DNA of 64,000 bases, taken from positions 3,906,001 to 3,970,000 of the forward strand of contig NZ_CP079946.1 in NCBI RefSeq assembly GCF_019968905.1, read 5' to 3'. The position numbers and the translations under genes are program-made. The stretch comes from Corallococcus sp. EGB. Lineage in GTDB: Bacteria; Myxococcota; Myxococcia; Myxococcales; Myxococcaceae. The notes beneath the pieces are model-generated. The model saw only the letters and a program-made list of their open reading frames with translations. It was not told where the DNA came from and did no database searches. Positions 9,707 to 19,294 of the stretch are shown here, piece by piece. The stretch's first letter is position 1, and every line of letters begins with the position of its first letter.

Positions 9707-9994
9707 ATGAAACGACTGCTGGCAGCGATGGTGATGGTGGGCGGGCTGGGGGTGGCGGCTCCCGCCCTGGCGCAGGACAGCGGCAAGGACTCGGTGAAGA
9801 TCATCCAGGAGGAGGATCGCACCGTGTACCGCAAGAAGACGGTGATTGATTTCACGGACGTGGCGGTGGAGGGCGAGCTCACCAAGCCGGAAGGCTCCTA
9901 CGTCCTCAACCGCAAGAAGACGGATTTCCAAAGCCTCATCAAGGTCCGGGAGAACTTCGACCCGGAACTTCAGAAGTCCGCGGACAATCTCTAG
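9707..9994 (+). CDS. gltF: Small periplasmic gliding protein GltF
   Basis: A 95-aa exported protein with a clear signal peptide (MKRLLAAMVMVGGLGVAAPALA, cleaved before QDSG) and a charged mature part of about 73 residues with no domain I recognise. It is placed between gltE and gltG exactly where a small periplasmic GltF is expected, and the name rests on that order. GGCGGAG lies 8 bases before the ATG. A 56-base gap separates it from gltG, so the two are probably co-transcribed. Confidence 0.72.
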   Translation: MKRLLAAMVMVGGLGVAAPALAQDSGKDSVKIIQEEDRTVYRKKTVIDFTDVAVEGELTKPEGSYVLNRKKTDFQSLIKVRENFDPELQKSADNL

Positions 9995-10050
9995 ACGGCA
10001 CAGGTGGCGTTGAACGTTTTCGGGACGGGAAGGGAAGAAGGAAGAACTTC

Positions 10051-12114
10051 ATGGCGGCGGCGAAAAAAAACGGATTGACGCTTCGGATCACCACTCCGGA
10101 CGGCTCCACCCAGGAGACGGTTTCGGAGGCGGAGAGTGTCATCGTGGGGTCGGGCGCCCAGGCGGCGGTGAAGATTCAGGATCCGCGCGTGTCCAACCTC
10201 CACGTGATGCTGAAGGTGGACAACGATGGCTCCGTGACGGCCATCGACCTGGGCAGTGAAGGTGGCACCCAGGTGTCCGGGCAGAAGCTCATCATCCCCA
10301 CGGCGCTCAAGCCGGGGGACGTGCTCACGGTGGGCACCTCGCGGGTGGAGGTGCTCTTCGGTGACGCGCCCCGGCCGGCGGCTCCGGCGGCGGCGGTGGC
10401 GCAGCCCGGCGCGTTCCAGCAGCGCCCGGTGATGCCGCCCCCGGCGCCCCCGGCTTCGGCGACGCACGCGGCTCCGGTGCCGCCCAACATGCGGCAGGCC
10501 CCGCCTCCGCGGCCTGCGATGAGCGCCGCGCCCGCGGCCAACGTGATGGGCGCGGTGAGCACGCCGCGCTCCGCTCCGGTGGGCGCGATGGGCACCCAGG
10601 TGTCCACGAACGTGACGTCCACGCCGGTGTTCGGCCCTCCGCCGCCTCCAGTGGAGGCGCGCAAGGCCACGCCTCCCCAGGTGGCCGCGGCCCGCAAGCC
10701 GCAGCCTCCGCCGCACCTGCAGGAGCCCCTGCCCCTGGACGCCCGGCCCACGCCGGAGGCGAAGGTGCTGCAGGTGGCCATGCTCTGGGGCGACCAGATG
10801 CTGGAGGTCCGGCACTTCAAGGACGGCGCGCCGGTCACCATCGGCGAGGGCGCGAAGAACACCTTCACCGTGTACTCGCCGCAGGTGGGCAAGAGCCACG
10901 TGCTCGCGGTGAGCAAGGGCGACAAGCTGGAGGTGCGCGCTCCGGCGGGCTCCGGCGTGTTCGTCACCAACAACGGCGATGTGCGCACCAAGGACGCGCT
11001 GCGCGCCGCGGGCCAGCTCACGGGCGCCGGGCCGGACCAGGAGCAGCTCTTCACCCTGGGCCTGCATGACCGGGCCGAGGTGTCGCTGGGCACGCTGGCG
11101 TTCGTGCTGCGCTACGTGAAGCCCTCGCCGGCCATCCTGGCGACGTCGCTCCAGGACCGCGACTTCGGCTTCTTCAAGATCGCCGCCATCTGCATCCTCG
11201 CGGCCGCCGCGTTCGTCACCGCCATGGTGCTGACGCCGCACACGGAGACGCGCTCCGCGGACGACGTCTTCGAGTCCCAGCAGCGCGTGGCCAAGTTCCT
11301 CATCGCCCCGGAGAAGAAGGTGGAGGCGAAGAAGCTCCAGCTCTCCGGTGTGGAGGAGGGGGCCAAGGCCAAGGACGAGGAGGGCAAGTTCGGCAAGCAG
11401 GAGGCGAAGCAGGAGGAGGCCGCGCCCTCCAAGCCGGGCACCCCGGTGGTGGACAAGTCCAAGAAGGAGAAGGACCGCCAGGTGGTGGGCAAGGTGGGCC
11501 TCCTGGGCGCGCTCAAGGGCATGAAGGGCGGCGCTTCCGACGTGTTCGGTCCGGGCGGCATCGGCACCGGCATCAACAACTCGCTGGGCGGCCTCAAGGG
11601 CGGCGCGGCCATGGGTGACGCGCACGGCGTGGGGGGCCTGGGCTCGCGCGGCACGGGCAACGGCGGTGGTGGCACGGCGCTGGGCATTGGCGGCCTGGGC
11701 ACCCAGGGCACCGGCCGGGGCACGGGCGGCTCCGGCGGCATCGACCTGGGCGGCCGCGGCAAGTCCGTCACCAAGGTCATCCCCGGCAAGACGACGGTGA
11801 TTGGCGGCCTGGACAAGGACGTCATCGCCAAGGTCATCCGGCGGCACCAGAACGAGATCAAGTACTGCTACGAGTCGGAGCTGAACAAGAACCCGTCGCT
11901 GGCCGGCAAGGTGGCGGTGGCCTTCACCATCGACCCGGCGGGCGCGGTGGCCGACGCCAGCGTGTCCGAGTCCACGCTGGGCAGCACTCCTGCGGAGCAG
12001 TGCATGATCTCCCGCATCCGCCGCTGGAAGTTCCCGGAGCCCAAGGGCGGCGGCGTGGTGAACGTGACGTACCCGTGGCTGTTCTCGCCCTCGGGCGCGG
12101 ACGCCGCGGAGTAG
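10051..12114 (+). CDS. gltG: FHA / TonB-C gliding-motility protein GltG
   Basis: An inner-membrane protein of 687 aa thought to pass energy from the cytosolic motor to the periplasm. In order: an N-terminal FHA-like domain (residues 1 to about 105, with IVGSG and RVSNLHV); a Pro/Ala linker; a second FHA-like fold (about 235-355, with TIGEG and GKSHVL); one transmembrane helix (about 372-394); a charged, then Gly-rich periplasmic stretch (about 480-580); and a C-terminal TonB-like domain of the AgmX/PglI type (from about 590: RHQNEIKYCYE, GKVAVAFTID, RIRRWKFPEP). Myxococcus GltG has the same plan. A strong terminator follows the stop. Confidence 0.85.
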   Translation: MAAAKKNGLTLRITTPDGSTQETVSEAESVIVGSGAQAAVKIQDPRVSNLHVMLKVDNDGSVTAIDLGSEGGTQVSGQKLIIPTALKPGDVLTVGTSRVEVLFGDAPRPAAPAAAVAQPGAFQQRPVMPPPAPPASATHAAPVPPNMRQAPPPRPAMSAAPAANVMGAVSTPRSAPVGAMGTQVSTNVTSTPVFGPPPPPVEARKATPPQVAAARKPQPPPHLQEPLPLDARPTPEAKVLQVAMLWGDQMLEVRHFKDGAPVTIGEGAKNTFTVYSPQVGKSHVLAVSKGDKLEVRAPAGSGVFVTNNGDVRTKDALRAAGQLTGAGPDQEQLFTLGLHDRAEVSLGTLAFVLRYVKPSPAILATSLQDRDFGFFKIAAICILAAAAFVTAMVLTPHTETRSADDVFESQQRVAKFLIAPEKKVEAKKLQLSGVEEGAKAKDEEGKFGKQEAKQEEAAPSKPGTPVVDKSKKEKDRQVVGKVGLLGALKGMKGGASDVFGPGGIGTGINNSLGGLKGGAAMGDAHGVGGLGSRGTGNGGGGTALGIGGLGTQGTGRGTGGSGGIDLGGRGKSVTKVIPGKTTVIGGLDKDVIAKVIRRHQNEIKYCYESELNKNPSLAGKVAVAFTIDPAGAVADASVSESTLGSTPAEQCMISRIRRWKFPEPKGGGVVNVTYPWLFSPSGADAAE

Positions 12115-12149
12115 CGCCCGGACGCGATTCGTAGACTGGAAGACCCAAG

Positions 12150-12185
12150 TGGCGTGGACGAAACGGTCCACGCCATTTTCATTTT
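12150..12185 (+). terminator. Strong intrinsic terminator after gltG
   Basis: A 10-bp perfect stem, TGGCGTGGAC (12150-12159) with GTCCACGCCA (12166-12175), a 6-nt loop and the T-rich run TTTTCATTTTT. gltH therefore needs its own promoter in the 80 bases that follow. Confidence 0.9.
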
Positions 12186-12265
12186 TCCCCGCTGCCGTTT
12201 CGTGCCGGGCATCACTACTGTCCGAGCCACTGCCTCCCGGAGTGCGAGGGGGGCAGGAGGACAAC

Positions 12266-12880
12266 GTGACGGGAGGAGTCGTGAGGAAGTCGCTGCTGTT
12301 GGCCGCGCTCGCGCTGGCGACGCCGGCCCTGGGGGCCACGCCACCGGAGGGCGTGCCGTTCGAGCCGCGCCGGGGGTTCTACACCGAGACCGACGTCGGG
12401 GTCTTCTTCACGGTGGGCGGCGCGAACTCCTACTCCAACGCGCAGTCGTACCTGCAGCTGGGCATCGGGTATGACCTGACGGAGCGCATCTCGCTGGGGG
12501 CCCACTTCGGCCTGGGCTCCTCCGCGCAGAACTGCTTCGCGGGCTACCTGCCGGACTCCAACGTCTGCGCGCTCTCGGACAACTTCACCGTGGCCTTTGG
12601 CGACCTCACGGCCGCGTACCACGTGCCGCTGGCCCACCGCTTCTACCTGACGCCCAAGGTGGTTGCGGGCTACACGCGGTTGGAGCCGCGGCCGGTGGAT
12701 CCGGACAAGGGGGATCCGGGCCAGTCCATCAACGCCTTCAACGCCGGCCTGGGCGTGGGCATCGAGTACGCGACGTCCCTCGACCACTTCTCCGTGGGCG
12801 CGGACCTGCTCGGCCGCTACATCGTCGGGCCCAACATCATGTCGTTCGCGGTGTTCCCGCGCGTGAAGTACACATTCTAG
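12266..12880 (+). CDS. gltH: Gliding-motility outer-membrane barrel protein GltH
   Basis: A 204-aa predicted outer-membrane barrel. The GTG at 12266, 5 bases after AGGAGG, is the chosen start; a second GTG at 12281 also has a good Shine-Dalgarno (GGAGGA) and would begin right at the signal peptide VRKSLLLAALALATPALG. The mature part has amphipathic strands, two Cys in a loop (NCFAG, NVCAL) and ends in Phe (RVKYTF). Identity as GltH comes from its place after gltG plus barrel features. Its TAG stop overlaps the stop of the convergent AraC gene (shared CTAG). Confidence 0.7.
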   Translation: MTGGVVRKSLLLAALALATPALGATPPEGVPFEPRRGFYTETDVGVFFTVGGANSYSNAQSYLQLGIGYDLTERISLGAHFGLGSSAQNCFAGYLPDSNVCALSDNFTVAFGDLTAAYHVPLAHRFYLTPKVVAGYTRLEPRPVDPDKGDPGQSINAFNAGLGVGIEYATSLDHFSVGADLLGRYIVGPNIMSFAVFPRVKYTF

Positions 12881-13692
12881 CGTGCCGCCTGCCGGGCGTA
12901 TCCGGCGGGCGTGCGGCCCACGATGCGCCGGAAGTCGCGGATGAAGTGGGCCTGGTCGAAGTAGCCCAGCTCCAGCGCCAGCCGGGCCAGCTCCGGGGGT
13001 GGTGACTCGCACAGCCGCTCCGCCGCCTCGTGCAGGCGGTAGCGCTGGATGACCCACTTGGGGTTCACGCCCACGTAGCGGCTGAACAACCGCTGGAGCG
13101 TGCGCAGGCTGGGGCCTCCAGGCGTGAGCAGGTCCTCCACCTTCGTCACGGCGCGGTCCTCCAGGATGCGCGCGACGAGCCCCTGCACGAGCGCCACGTT
13201 CGGATCCGCCCGAGGCCTGCGAGCCCGCAGGAAGCCTTCCGCCAGGGCGATGCGCTCACGGTCCGCGTCGCGCGTGACGTCGGTGGCGAGGATGGCCGCC
13301 TCCAACGCCAGCGCCTCCGGGCCCAGCAGCGGGCCCGGTGAGACGGTGCGCCGCGTGAGGGCGGACATGGGCGTGCCCACGAAGGGGAAGAAGCCACCGG
13401 GGCGGAACTTGATGCTGAACACGCCGCCCAGGCCCTCCAGCGTGATGCAGAAGCGGCCCGGGTTCACGCCCCCCACGCGCGACGTGCCGTCCTGGAAGGC
13501 CCAGTGCACGGAGGGATGCGGCAGCGTCTGCGGAAGCGCCGGCGGCTGCCCGCGCAGGTCCCATCGCACGGCCCAGAAGTGCTCGACCCACGGGCGCAGA
13601 TCCTCCGAGGGCAGGACGCGCACGTGCTCGAAGTGCCGGGAGTCCGGACGGGGGTACAACAGGCCCCGAGGCTTGCCCGCGTTCGACTCCAT
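12877..13692 (-). CDS. AraC-family transcriptional regulator
   Basis: A 271-aa DNA-binding regulator. The N-terminal two thirds is an effector/regulatory domain of the DUF6597 type (about residues 15-150, with LRPWVEHFWAVRW and IKFRPGGFFPFVG). The C-terminal ~100 residues carry the two AraC helix-turn-helix motifs, with the signature LGYFDQAHFIRDFRRIVGRT. The ATG at 13692 has GGGAGG 11 bases upstream; a start further out (13815) would add a low-complexity Arg-rich segment. It converges on gltH with overlapping stops and has no obvious target gene beside it. Confidence 0.85.
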   Translation of the reverse strand: MESNAGKPRGLLYPRPDSRHFEHVRVLPSEDLRPWVEHFWAVRWDLRGQPPALPQTLPHPSVHWAFQDGTSRVGGVNPGRFCITLEGLGGVFSIKFRPGGFFPFVGTPMSALTRRTVSPGPLLGPEALALEAAILATDVTRDADRERIALAEGFLRARRPRADPNVALVQGLVARILEDRAVTKVEDLLTPGGPSLRTLQRLFSRYVGVNPKWVIQRYRLHEAAERLCESPPPELARLALELGYFDQAHFIRDFRRIVGRTPAGYARQAAR

Positions 13693-13853
13693 CGGCCGTA
13701 CCGCCTCCCGCGCCGGACGCTGCCGCCCGTGCGCGCTTCTACTACCGCTTCGATAGACGGCGGACACGCGCCCCGCTCCGGCGGGCGGATTCAGCTCCGT
13801 CGGCCGTGTGCTCACCCTGAAAGGAACTCTCGCAGTTCTTTCCAGGTAAGCAC

Positions 13854-14663
13854 ATGTCTCCCGTTCTCTGTTTCCACGCTCGCGTGTGGGTGCTGGTGCT
13901 GTCGTTGCTGTCCGTCCCCGTGTTCGCGCAGGGCATCCCGGACCTGCCGTCCGCGGAGGCGTGTTGGGGCCAGGGGCCGGACGAGGACCACGACGGCGTG
14001 AGCGACGGGTGCGAGCTCCAGGTGGCCGCGGCCTTCATGCCTACGCTCTGGATTGCCCGGGGGGAGAAGGGCGTGGCGCGCCGGCCGTACTTCGCGGCGC
14101 GGCCGCTCGACTCCGCGTCGCACGCGCTGCGCATCTTCTACCTGGACGCGTACTTCGAGGACCATGGCATCCCCAGCCTGGGCGTCTTCAACGTCTTCGC
14201 GCACGACGGGGACTCCGAGTTCCAGGTGCTGGACGTGCACTGCGACGCCGACGGCCGCTGGTACCTGGATCAGGCCTTCCTGACCGCGCACCTGGAGACG
14301 GTGTGCGACGCGTCGGGCTGGTACGACTACGCGCAGCTCGAATACGCGGGCGAGTACCGGGGCGCGCCGCGCGTCTACGTGGCCGTGAACAAGCACGGCT
14401 CATACAACTCGAGGGCCGCGTGCGCCCGGGGCTGCTTCTTCACCGACAGCTGCTCCCAGGGGTGGCAGGAGGCGCTGGATCCGGAGAACCGGCTCGCGGA
14501 CCGCAACGTGGGCTCCGTCAGCGTGCCGCTGATCAACGCCGTCACCCTCCACGGCCAGACGGAGCGGCTCCTGGACGACGTGGAGTTCAAGGGCTGGGAC
14601 GACCAGGCGTACCGGAGCAACTCCCCGCCGTACCGCGCGCGCCTCGTCCGCTTCGGCTTCTAG
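13854..14663 (+). CDS. Secreted hypothetical protein with a calcium-loop-like motif
   Basis: A 269-aa exported protein I cannot assign. The signal peptide runs to about residue 26 (SVPVFAQG). A DEDHDGVSDGCE stretch (about residues 43-54) has the D-x-D-x-DG spacing of calcium-binding thrombospondin type 3 or EF-hand-like loops. Later segments, AHDGDSEFQVLDV and AVNKHGSYNSRAACARGCF, hold the most conserved-looking residues. They faintly recall the GHRHDWE motif of NPP1-type or Vps62-like secreted proteins, but this is weak. It carries seven Cys. It lies between divergent and convergent genes, so it is monocistronic. Confidence 0.75.
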   Translation: MSPVLCFHARVWVLVLSLLSVPVFAQGIPDLPSAEACWGQGPDEDHDGVSDGCELQVAAAFMPTLWIARGEKGVARRPYFAARPLDSASHALRIFYLDAYFEDHGIPSLGVFNVFAHDGDSEFQVLDVHCDADGRWYLDQAFLTAHLETVCDASGWYDYAQLEYAGEYRGAPRVYVAVNKHGSYNSRAACARGCFFTDSCSQGWQEALDPENRLADRNVGSVSVPLINAVTLHGQTERLLDDVEFKGWDDQAYRSNSPPYRARLVRFGF

Positions 14664-14679
14664 GCCTGGGGCACGAAAG

Positions 14680-14711
14680 AGGGGCCGCCACCCGCGAAGG
14701 TGACGGCCCCT
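14680..14711. terminator. Bidirectional terminator hairpin
   Basis: A 13-bp stem with one mismatch, AGGGGCCGCCACC (14680-14692) with GGTGACGGCCCCT (14699-14711) and loop CGCGAA, between the convergent ends of the secreted protein gene and typA. Confidence 0.75.
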
Positions 14712-14741
14712 GGATGCTTCAGGAGGCTCGCGCGGCGGGGA

Positions 14742-16592
14742 CTACTCCGCCTCGGCGCGCTCCTCGCGCTTGCGGTCGCGCTCGGCGCGGTAGCGCTCGC
14801 CCACGGCCAGCGCCTTCTTGCGCATGCGCACGGACTTGGGCGTCACCTCGACGAGCTCGTCGTCGGCGATCCACTCCAGGGCCTTCTCCAGGCTCATCTC
14901 CTTGGGCGGCACGAGGATGACGTTCTCGTCGCGGCCCGCGGCGCGGATGTTGGTGAGCTTCTTCTCGCGGCAGCAGTTGACGTTGAGCTCGGACGGGTGC
15001 GCGTGCTCGCCGATGATCATGCCCTCGTACACGGTGACGCCCGCGCCGATGAAGAGCTGGCCGCGCTCCTGGATGCTGAAGAGCGCGTAGGGCACCGTGT
15101 CGCCCAGGCGGTCGGAGACCATGGCGCCGTTGGCGCGCTTCGGGATGTGGCCGAACCACGGCTCGAAGCCGTCGAACTGGCTGCTCATGATGCCCTCACC
15201 GCGGGTGATGGTGAGGAACTCCGAGCGGAACCCGATGAGGCCGCGCGCGGGGATGCGGAACTGGAGGCGGGTGCGGCCCGAGCCCAGCTGCTGCATGTCC
15301 GTCATACGGCCCTTGCGGGGCCCCAGGCGCTCCGTCACGACGCCCACGCTGTTCTCCGGCACGTCGCAGAAGAGCAGCTCCATGGGCTCGTGCGTCTGCC
15401 CGTCCACCACCTTGGTGATGGGCTCCGGGTTGGAGGCGGTGAGCTCGTAGCCCTCGCGGCGCATGTTCTCGATGATGACCGCCAGCGCCAGTTCGCCACG
15501 GCCCACCACGCGGAACGCGTCCGGCGTCGCGGTGTCCTCCACGCGCACGGCCACGTTGCGGTAGGCCTCGCGGTACAGGCGCTCGCGCAGGTTGCGGGAG
15601 GTGACGTACTTGCCCTCCTTGCCCGCCAGCGGCCCGTCGTTGACCTTGAAGATCATCATCATCGTGGGCTCGTCCACGGTGATGCGCGGCAGCGCCACGG
15701 GCTTCTCGAAGTCCGCGATGGTGTCGCCGATGGAGATCTCTTCGATGCCCGCGATGGAGACGATCTCCCCGGGGCCCGCGTCCGGGATCTCCGTGCGCTT
15801 CAGGCCGGAGAAGCCGAACAGCTTCACCACCTTGCCCTGCTGCACCTTGCCGCCCTCGCGGACGACGGACACGGGCATGTTCGGGGTGATGCGGCCCGCC
15901 TGCACGCGGCCCACCGCCAGGCGGCCCACGTAGTCGTCGTAGTCCAGGTTGGCGACGAGCAGCTGCAGCGTCGTCTGCTCGGCCGGCGGCGCGGGCGGGG
16001 GCGGGATGTGGTTGATGATGGCGTCGTACAGCGGCTCCAGCGACTTGCCCGGCACCTCGAGCGACGTGGAGGCCTGGCCCTGGCGCGCGATGGTGTAGAG
16101 GACCGGCATCTCCAGCTGCTCCTCGTTCGCCCCCAGGTCGATGTAGAGCGAGTACACGAGGTCCAGCACGTCCTTGGCCCGGGCGTCCTGGCGGTCGATC
16201 TTGTTGATGACCAGCACCGTCTTCAGGCCCATGGCCAGCGCCTTGCTGAGCACGAAGCGCGTCTGGGGCAGGGGACCTTCGGCCGCGTCCACCAGCAGGA
16301 TGACGCCATCGACCAGGCGCAGACCGCGCTCCACCTCGCCACCGAAGTCGGCGTGGCCCGGGGTGTCGATGATGTTGATCTGCTTCCCCTTGTAGGAGAC
16401 AGCGGTGTTCTTCGCGAGGATGGTGATTCCCTTCTCGCGCTCGAGGTCGTTCGAGTCCATCACCCGTTCAGCGACGTGCTCGTTTGAGCGGAAGGTTCCC
16501 GCCTGGCGGAGCAGGTGGTCGACGAGGGTGGTCTTGCCGTGGTCGACGTGGGCGACAATGGCGACGTTGCGGATGTTTTCGCGAGAGATCAT
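14742..16592 (-). CDS. typA: Ribosome-associated translational GTPase TypA/BipA
   Basis: A 616-aa GTPase of the EF-G/LepA class that acts on ribosomes in stress and assembly. From MISRENIRN come the G1 motif [10 protein letters not shown]2 (EREKGITI), G3 ([11 protein letters not shown]) and G4 (NKIDRQDAR). Domain II and the TypA-specific C-terminal part follow ([32 protein letters not shown]). Length is normal for TypA. An upstream in-frame ATG (16655) adds 21 residues with no similarity to the family, so the start was set at 16592. A sigma-70-like promoter lies about 85 bases upstream. Confidence 0.97.
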   Translation of the reverse strand: MISRENIRNVAIVAHVDHGKTTLVDHLLRQAGTFRSNEHVAERVMDSNDLEREKGITILAKNTAVSYKGKQINIIDTPGHADFGGEVERGLRLVDGVILLVDAAEGPLPQTRFVLSKALAMGLKTVLVINKIDRQDARAKDVLDLVYSLYIDLGANEEQLEMPVLYTIARQGQASTSLEVPGKSLEPLYDAIINHIPPPPAPPAEQTTLQLLVANLDYDDYVGRLAVGRVQAGRITPNMPVSVVREGGKVQQGKVVKLFGFSGLKRTEIPDAGPGEIVSIAGIEEISIGDTIADFEKPVALPRITVDEPTMMMIFKVNDGPLAGKEGKYVTSRNLRERLYREAYRNVAVRVEDTATPDAFRVVGRGELALAVIIENMRREGYELTASNPEPITKVVDGQTHEPMELLFCDVPENSVGVVTERLGPRKGRMTDMQQLGSGRTRLQFRIPARGLIGFRSEFLTITRGEGIMSSQFDGFEPWFGHIPKRANGAMVSDRLGDTVPYALFSIQERGQLFIGAGVTVYEGMIIGEHAHPSELNVNCCREKKLTNIRAAGRDENVILVPPKEMSLEKALEWIADDELVEVTPKSVRMRKKALAVGERYRAERDRKREERAEAE

Positions 16593-16675
16593 GCGGACCA
16601 ACTGACGGAAAAAGGTGCGAGGAGACACGCCCGGAGCGGGGAATCTCAATCCCACCGGAACCCGGAAGGCCGGGG

Positions 16676-16704
16676 CTTATATGCCGGGGGCTTCCCACCT
16701 GCAA
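16676..16704 (-). promoter_or_regulatory. Sigma-70-like promoter for typA
   Basis: On the minus strand TTGCAG (16704-16699) and TATAAG (16681-16676) are 17 bases apart, an ideal spacing, with the -10 box about 84 bases upstream of the typA ATG. This is one of the few near-consensus vegetative promoters readable in the window. Confidence 0.6.
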
Positions 16705-16755
16705 TGAAGGCGGGTGTCCAGCAGGTAAACAATCAAGCCCCCCTGCCACCGGCCA

Positions 16756-17679
16756 TTACCCGGCCTGGGGGCCGGGCGGGGCCGTCTCCACGCCCAACCG
16801 CTCCCTGAGGAAGCGCTCCACCCGCAGCTCCACGAGGCCCGGGACTTCCAGTGGGGCGGTATGGGTGCCCTCGGAAATCATCAGGAGTTCGGAGGCCGGG
16901 ATTCGCTCGGCCATCTTCCGGGACAGCCAGCCGGGGGTGAAGCGGTCCTTCTCCCCGGCGACGACGAGGGTGGGCACGTCCACGTGCTCCAGGTGGTCCT
17001 CGGCGGTGTGGTTGGCCAGCGAGTCCAGGGTGCGGACGAACACCACGGGGTCCATGCGCGCCAGGTGGGTGAAGTAGGGGGCCAGGTCGTTGCGCGCGAT
17101 GAGGTCGGGGTTCATCTCCAGGCGGATGGCCAGCTGCACCACCAGCTCCGTGGTGAGCGCCCCGTGCACGATGCGCGCGGCGTGGCGGGGGAAGCGCTCC
17201 ACCGCGGACCTCAGGGTGGGGAAGATGCGCTTGAGCAGCGTGGAGTCGTGGAAGGTGTCCAGCGGCATGCCGTAGCTGCCGCACACCAGCACCAGCCCCT
17301 CCACGCGCCGCGCGTAGCGGCGGTGGAACTCCAGCGCCACCTGCACGCCCATGGAGTGGCCGAAGAGGACGGCCTTGTCCATCTCCGCCGCGTCCATCAC
17401 CCGCGCCAGGTCGTCGCAGGTATACGCCATGCCAATGCGCGTGCGGTCGGTGGGGACGGTGCTCTTGCCGTGGCCCCGGTAGTGCCAGCGCAGCACCCGG
17501 TGGCGCCGGCCCAGGTAGGGCAGGAGGTACTTCCAGGCGAAGCCGTCGCAGCCCAGGCCGTCGCACAGCACCATGCCCGGGGCCCCGCTGCCCCGCACCT
17601 GGTAGTAGAGGTCCGCGCCGTCCGGGACCCGCAGCGAGTCCTGCCGGAAGGAGACCGCCTGTCCCTGGGGTGCGCTCAC
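16756..17679 (-). CDS. Alpha/beta-hydrolase
   Basis: A 307-aa alpha/beta-hydrolase-fold enzyme (esterase, lipase or haloperoxidase-like; substrate unknown). The catalytic triad can be read: Ser109 in the nucleophile elbow GHSMG, Asp245 in GEKDRFTP and His273 in EGTHTAP; HYRGHGKS gives the conserved strand-4 loop. No signal peptide, so cytosolic. The GTG start overlaps the stop of the upstream sigma-54 activator gene (GTGA), which couples their translation and suggests that the activator's signal and the hydrolase's substrate are related. Confidence 0.9.
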   Translation of the reverse strand: MSAPQGQAVSFRQDSLRVPDGADLYYQVRGSGAPGMVLCDGLGCDGFAWKYLLPYLGRRHRVLRWHYRGHGKSTVPTDRTRIGMAYTCDDLARVMDAAEMDKAVLFGHSMGVQVALEFHRRYARRVEGLVLVCGSYGMPLDTFHDSTLLKRIFPTLRSAVERFPRHAARIVHGALTTELVVQLAIRLEMNPDLIARNDLAPYFTHLARMDPVVFVRTLDSLANHTAEDHLEHVDVPTLVVAGEKDRFTPGWLSRKMAERIPASELLMISEGTHTAPLEVPGLVELRVERFLRERLGVETAPPGPQAG

Positions 17680-19265
17680 GCTTCTGCCTCGTCCGTGTCC
17701 ATGCCTTCGGGGATGCCCTTGTCCAACCCGTAGCGGGAGATCTTCAGGAGGAGGTTGGAGCGGCTGATGCCCAGCTCCCGCGACAGCCGGCTCTTGTTGT
17801 AGCGGGTGCGCACCAGGCCCTGGTGGATCATCTCCTTCTCCAGGGACTCCACCGCTTCATGCAGCTTGCCGTGCGCGCGAGGGGCGATGAACGGCCCGCC
17901 TCCGGGGACGACCGCGTCGCGGATGCGGCTGGAGAGCAGCTCCGCGGGGATGACCTCCAGCTCGCCTCCCAGCACGAGGAGCCGTTCGATTTCGTTCTCC
18001 AGCTCGCGGATGTTCCCGGGCCACGCGTACGCGCCCAGGATGGCCAGGGCCTCCGGCGCGAGGCCCCGCGCGCGCTGGCCCTCGCGGTGGTGCTTGCGCA
18101 GGAAGTGGTCGATGAGGACGGGCAGGTCGTCCTTGCGCTCGCGCAGGGGCGGCAGCTGCAGGCGGATGACGTTGATGCGGTAGAAGAGGTCCTCGCGGAA
18201 CTCGCCGCGCTTCACCAGCTCGGCCAGGTCCTTGTGGGTGGCGGCGATGACGCGCACGTCGACCTCGCGGGACTGGGTGCCGCCCACGGGCAGGAAGGTG
18301 CCCTCCTGGAGCACGCGCAGCAACTTCACCTGGAGGGCAGGGGACATGTCGCCCACCTCATCCAGGAAGAAGGTGCCCTGGTCCGCGACCTCGAAGAGGC
18401 CCTTCTTGTCCTTGAGCGCGCCGGTGAAGGCGCCGCGGGTGTGGCCGAAGAGGGCGCTCTCCAGCAGGTTGTCGTTGAAGGCGGAGCAGTTCTGCACGAC
18501 GAACGGCTTGTCCTTGCGCGGGCCGTTGTGGTGGATGGCGCGCGCCACCAGCTCCTTTCCCGTGCCGGACTCGCCGTTGATGAGGACGGTGGAGTCGGAG
18601 TGGGCCACCTTCTCCATCAGGCGGAAGACTTCGTTCATGGCCCCGGAGCGGCCGATGATCTTCTCGAAGCGGTAGCGGTTGGACAGCTCGGAGGCCATGG
18701 ACTGGATGGTCTCCTCCTTGCGCGTGAGCTCCACCTCCTGGTTGGCGATCTCCGTCACCGCGAACTCCAGCAGGTCCGACAGCTTGCTCAGCTCCGAGCC
18801 GTCCAGCACCGGCACGCGCTCCGCCGCGCCCTCCAGCTCCGGCAGCGCCCCGGGCGCGATGTCGCGCATCTTGCTCATGAGCACGTGTCCGTCGCCGGGC
18901 GTGAGCGGCTGCCGGGCGAAGCCCTCCACGAAGAGGAAGCCCTCGTACTCGTTGCGGATGTAGAGCGGCGCACCCACGATGGACAGGCGCAGGTGGCAGT
19001 CGTGGAAGAGCGAGCGGCGCAGGTTCTTGGCGGCCTTGAACTTCTCATGGAGCACCCGCACCGACTGGGCACACCGCCGCATCCCCTCCCGAGCCCCCAG
19101 CGAGTGGCGGCAGAAGTCGTTGGGCGGGGGGATGAAATCCCCGCGCTGCCAGTCGTGCACCACGCCGTTGCGGTCCGCGAACGACAGCTCCACCTGCCAC
19201 CACTTGCGGATGACATCCCTCAACATGACAATGGTGTGCAGATTCTGATGCTTCTCGAAGTCCAT
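17676..19265 (-). CDS. PocR-domain sigma-54-dependent activator
   Basis: A 529-aa enhancer-binding protein. Residues 1-120 form a PocR-type ligand-binding domain with the Cys/His set C52, C65, H88, C90, H91. A coiled segment (about 160-195) links to the AAA+ domain with Walker A GESGTGKE (231-238), the sigma-54 contact loop GAFTGA (278-283) and Walker B (TFFLDEVGDM). The last 50 residues hold a Fis-type helix-turn-helix (LSRELGISRSNLLLKISRYG). It should open sigma-54 promoters on binding a small ligand. It is co-translated with the downstream hydrolase gene; a perfect inverted repeat sits just upstream. Confidence 0.93.
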   Translation of the reverse strand: MDFEKHQNLHTIVMLRDVIRKWWQVELSFADRNGVVHDWQRGDFIPPPNDFCRHSLGAREGMRRCAQSVRVLHEKFKAAKNLRRSLFHDCHLRLSIVGAPLYIRNEYEGFLFVEGFARQPLTPGDGHVLMSKMRDIAPGALPELEGAAERVPVLDGSELSKLSDLLEFAVTEIANQEVELTRKEETIQSMASELSNRYRFEKIIGRSGAMNEVFRLMEKVAHSDSTVLINGESGTGKELVARAIHHNGPRKDKPFVVQNCSAFNDNLLESALFGHTRGAFTGALKDKKGLFEVADQGTFFLDEVGDMSPALQVKLLRVLQEGTFLPVGGTQSREVDVRVIAATHKDLAELVKRGEFREDLFYRINVIRLQLPPLRERKDDLPVLIDHFLRKHHREGQRARGLAPEALAILGAYAWPGNIRELENEIERLLVLGGELEVIPAELLSSRIRDAVVPGGGPFIAPRAHGKLHEAVESLEKEMIHQGLVRTRYNKSRLSRELGISRSNLLLKISRYGLDKGIPEGMDTDEAEA

Positions 19266-19294
19266 CCCCGCGTCCCTCGGCCTGTTGCGGATCA

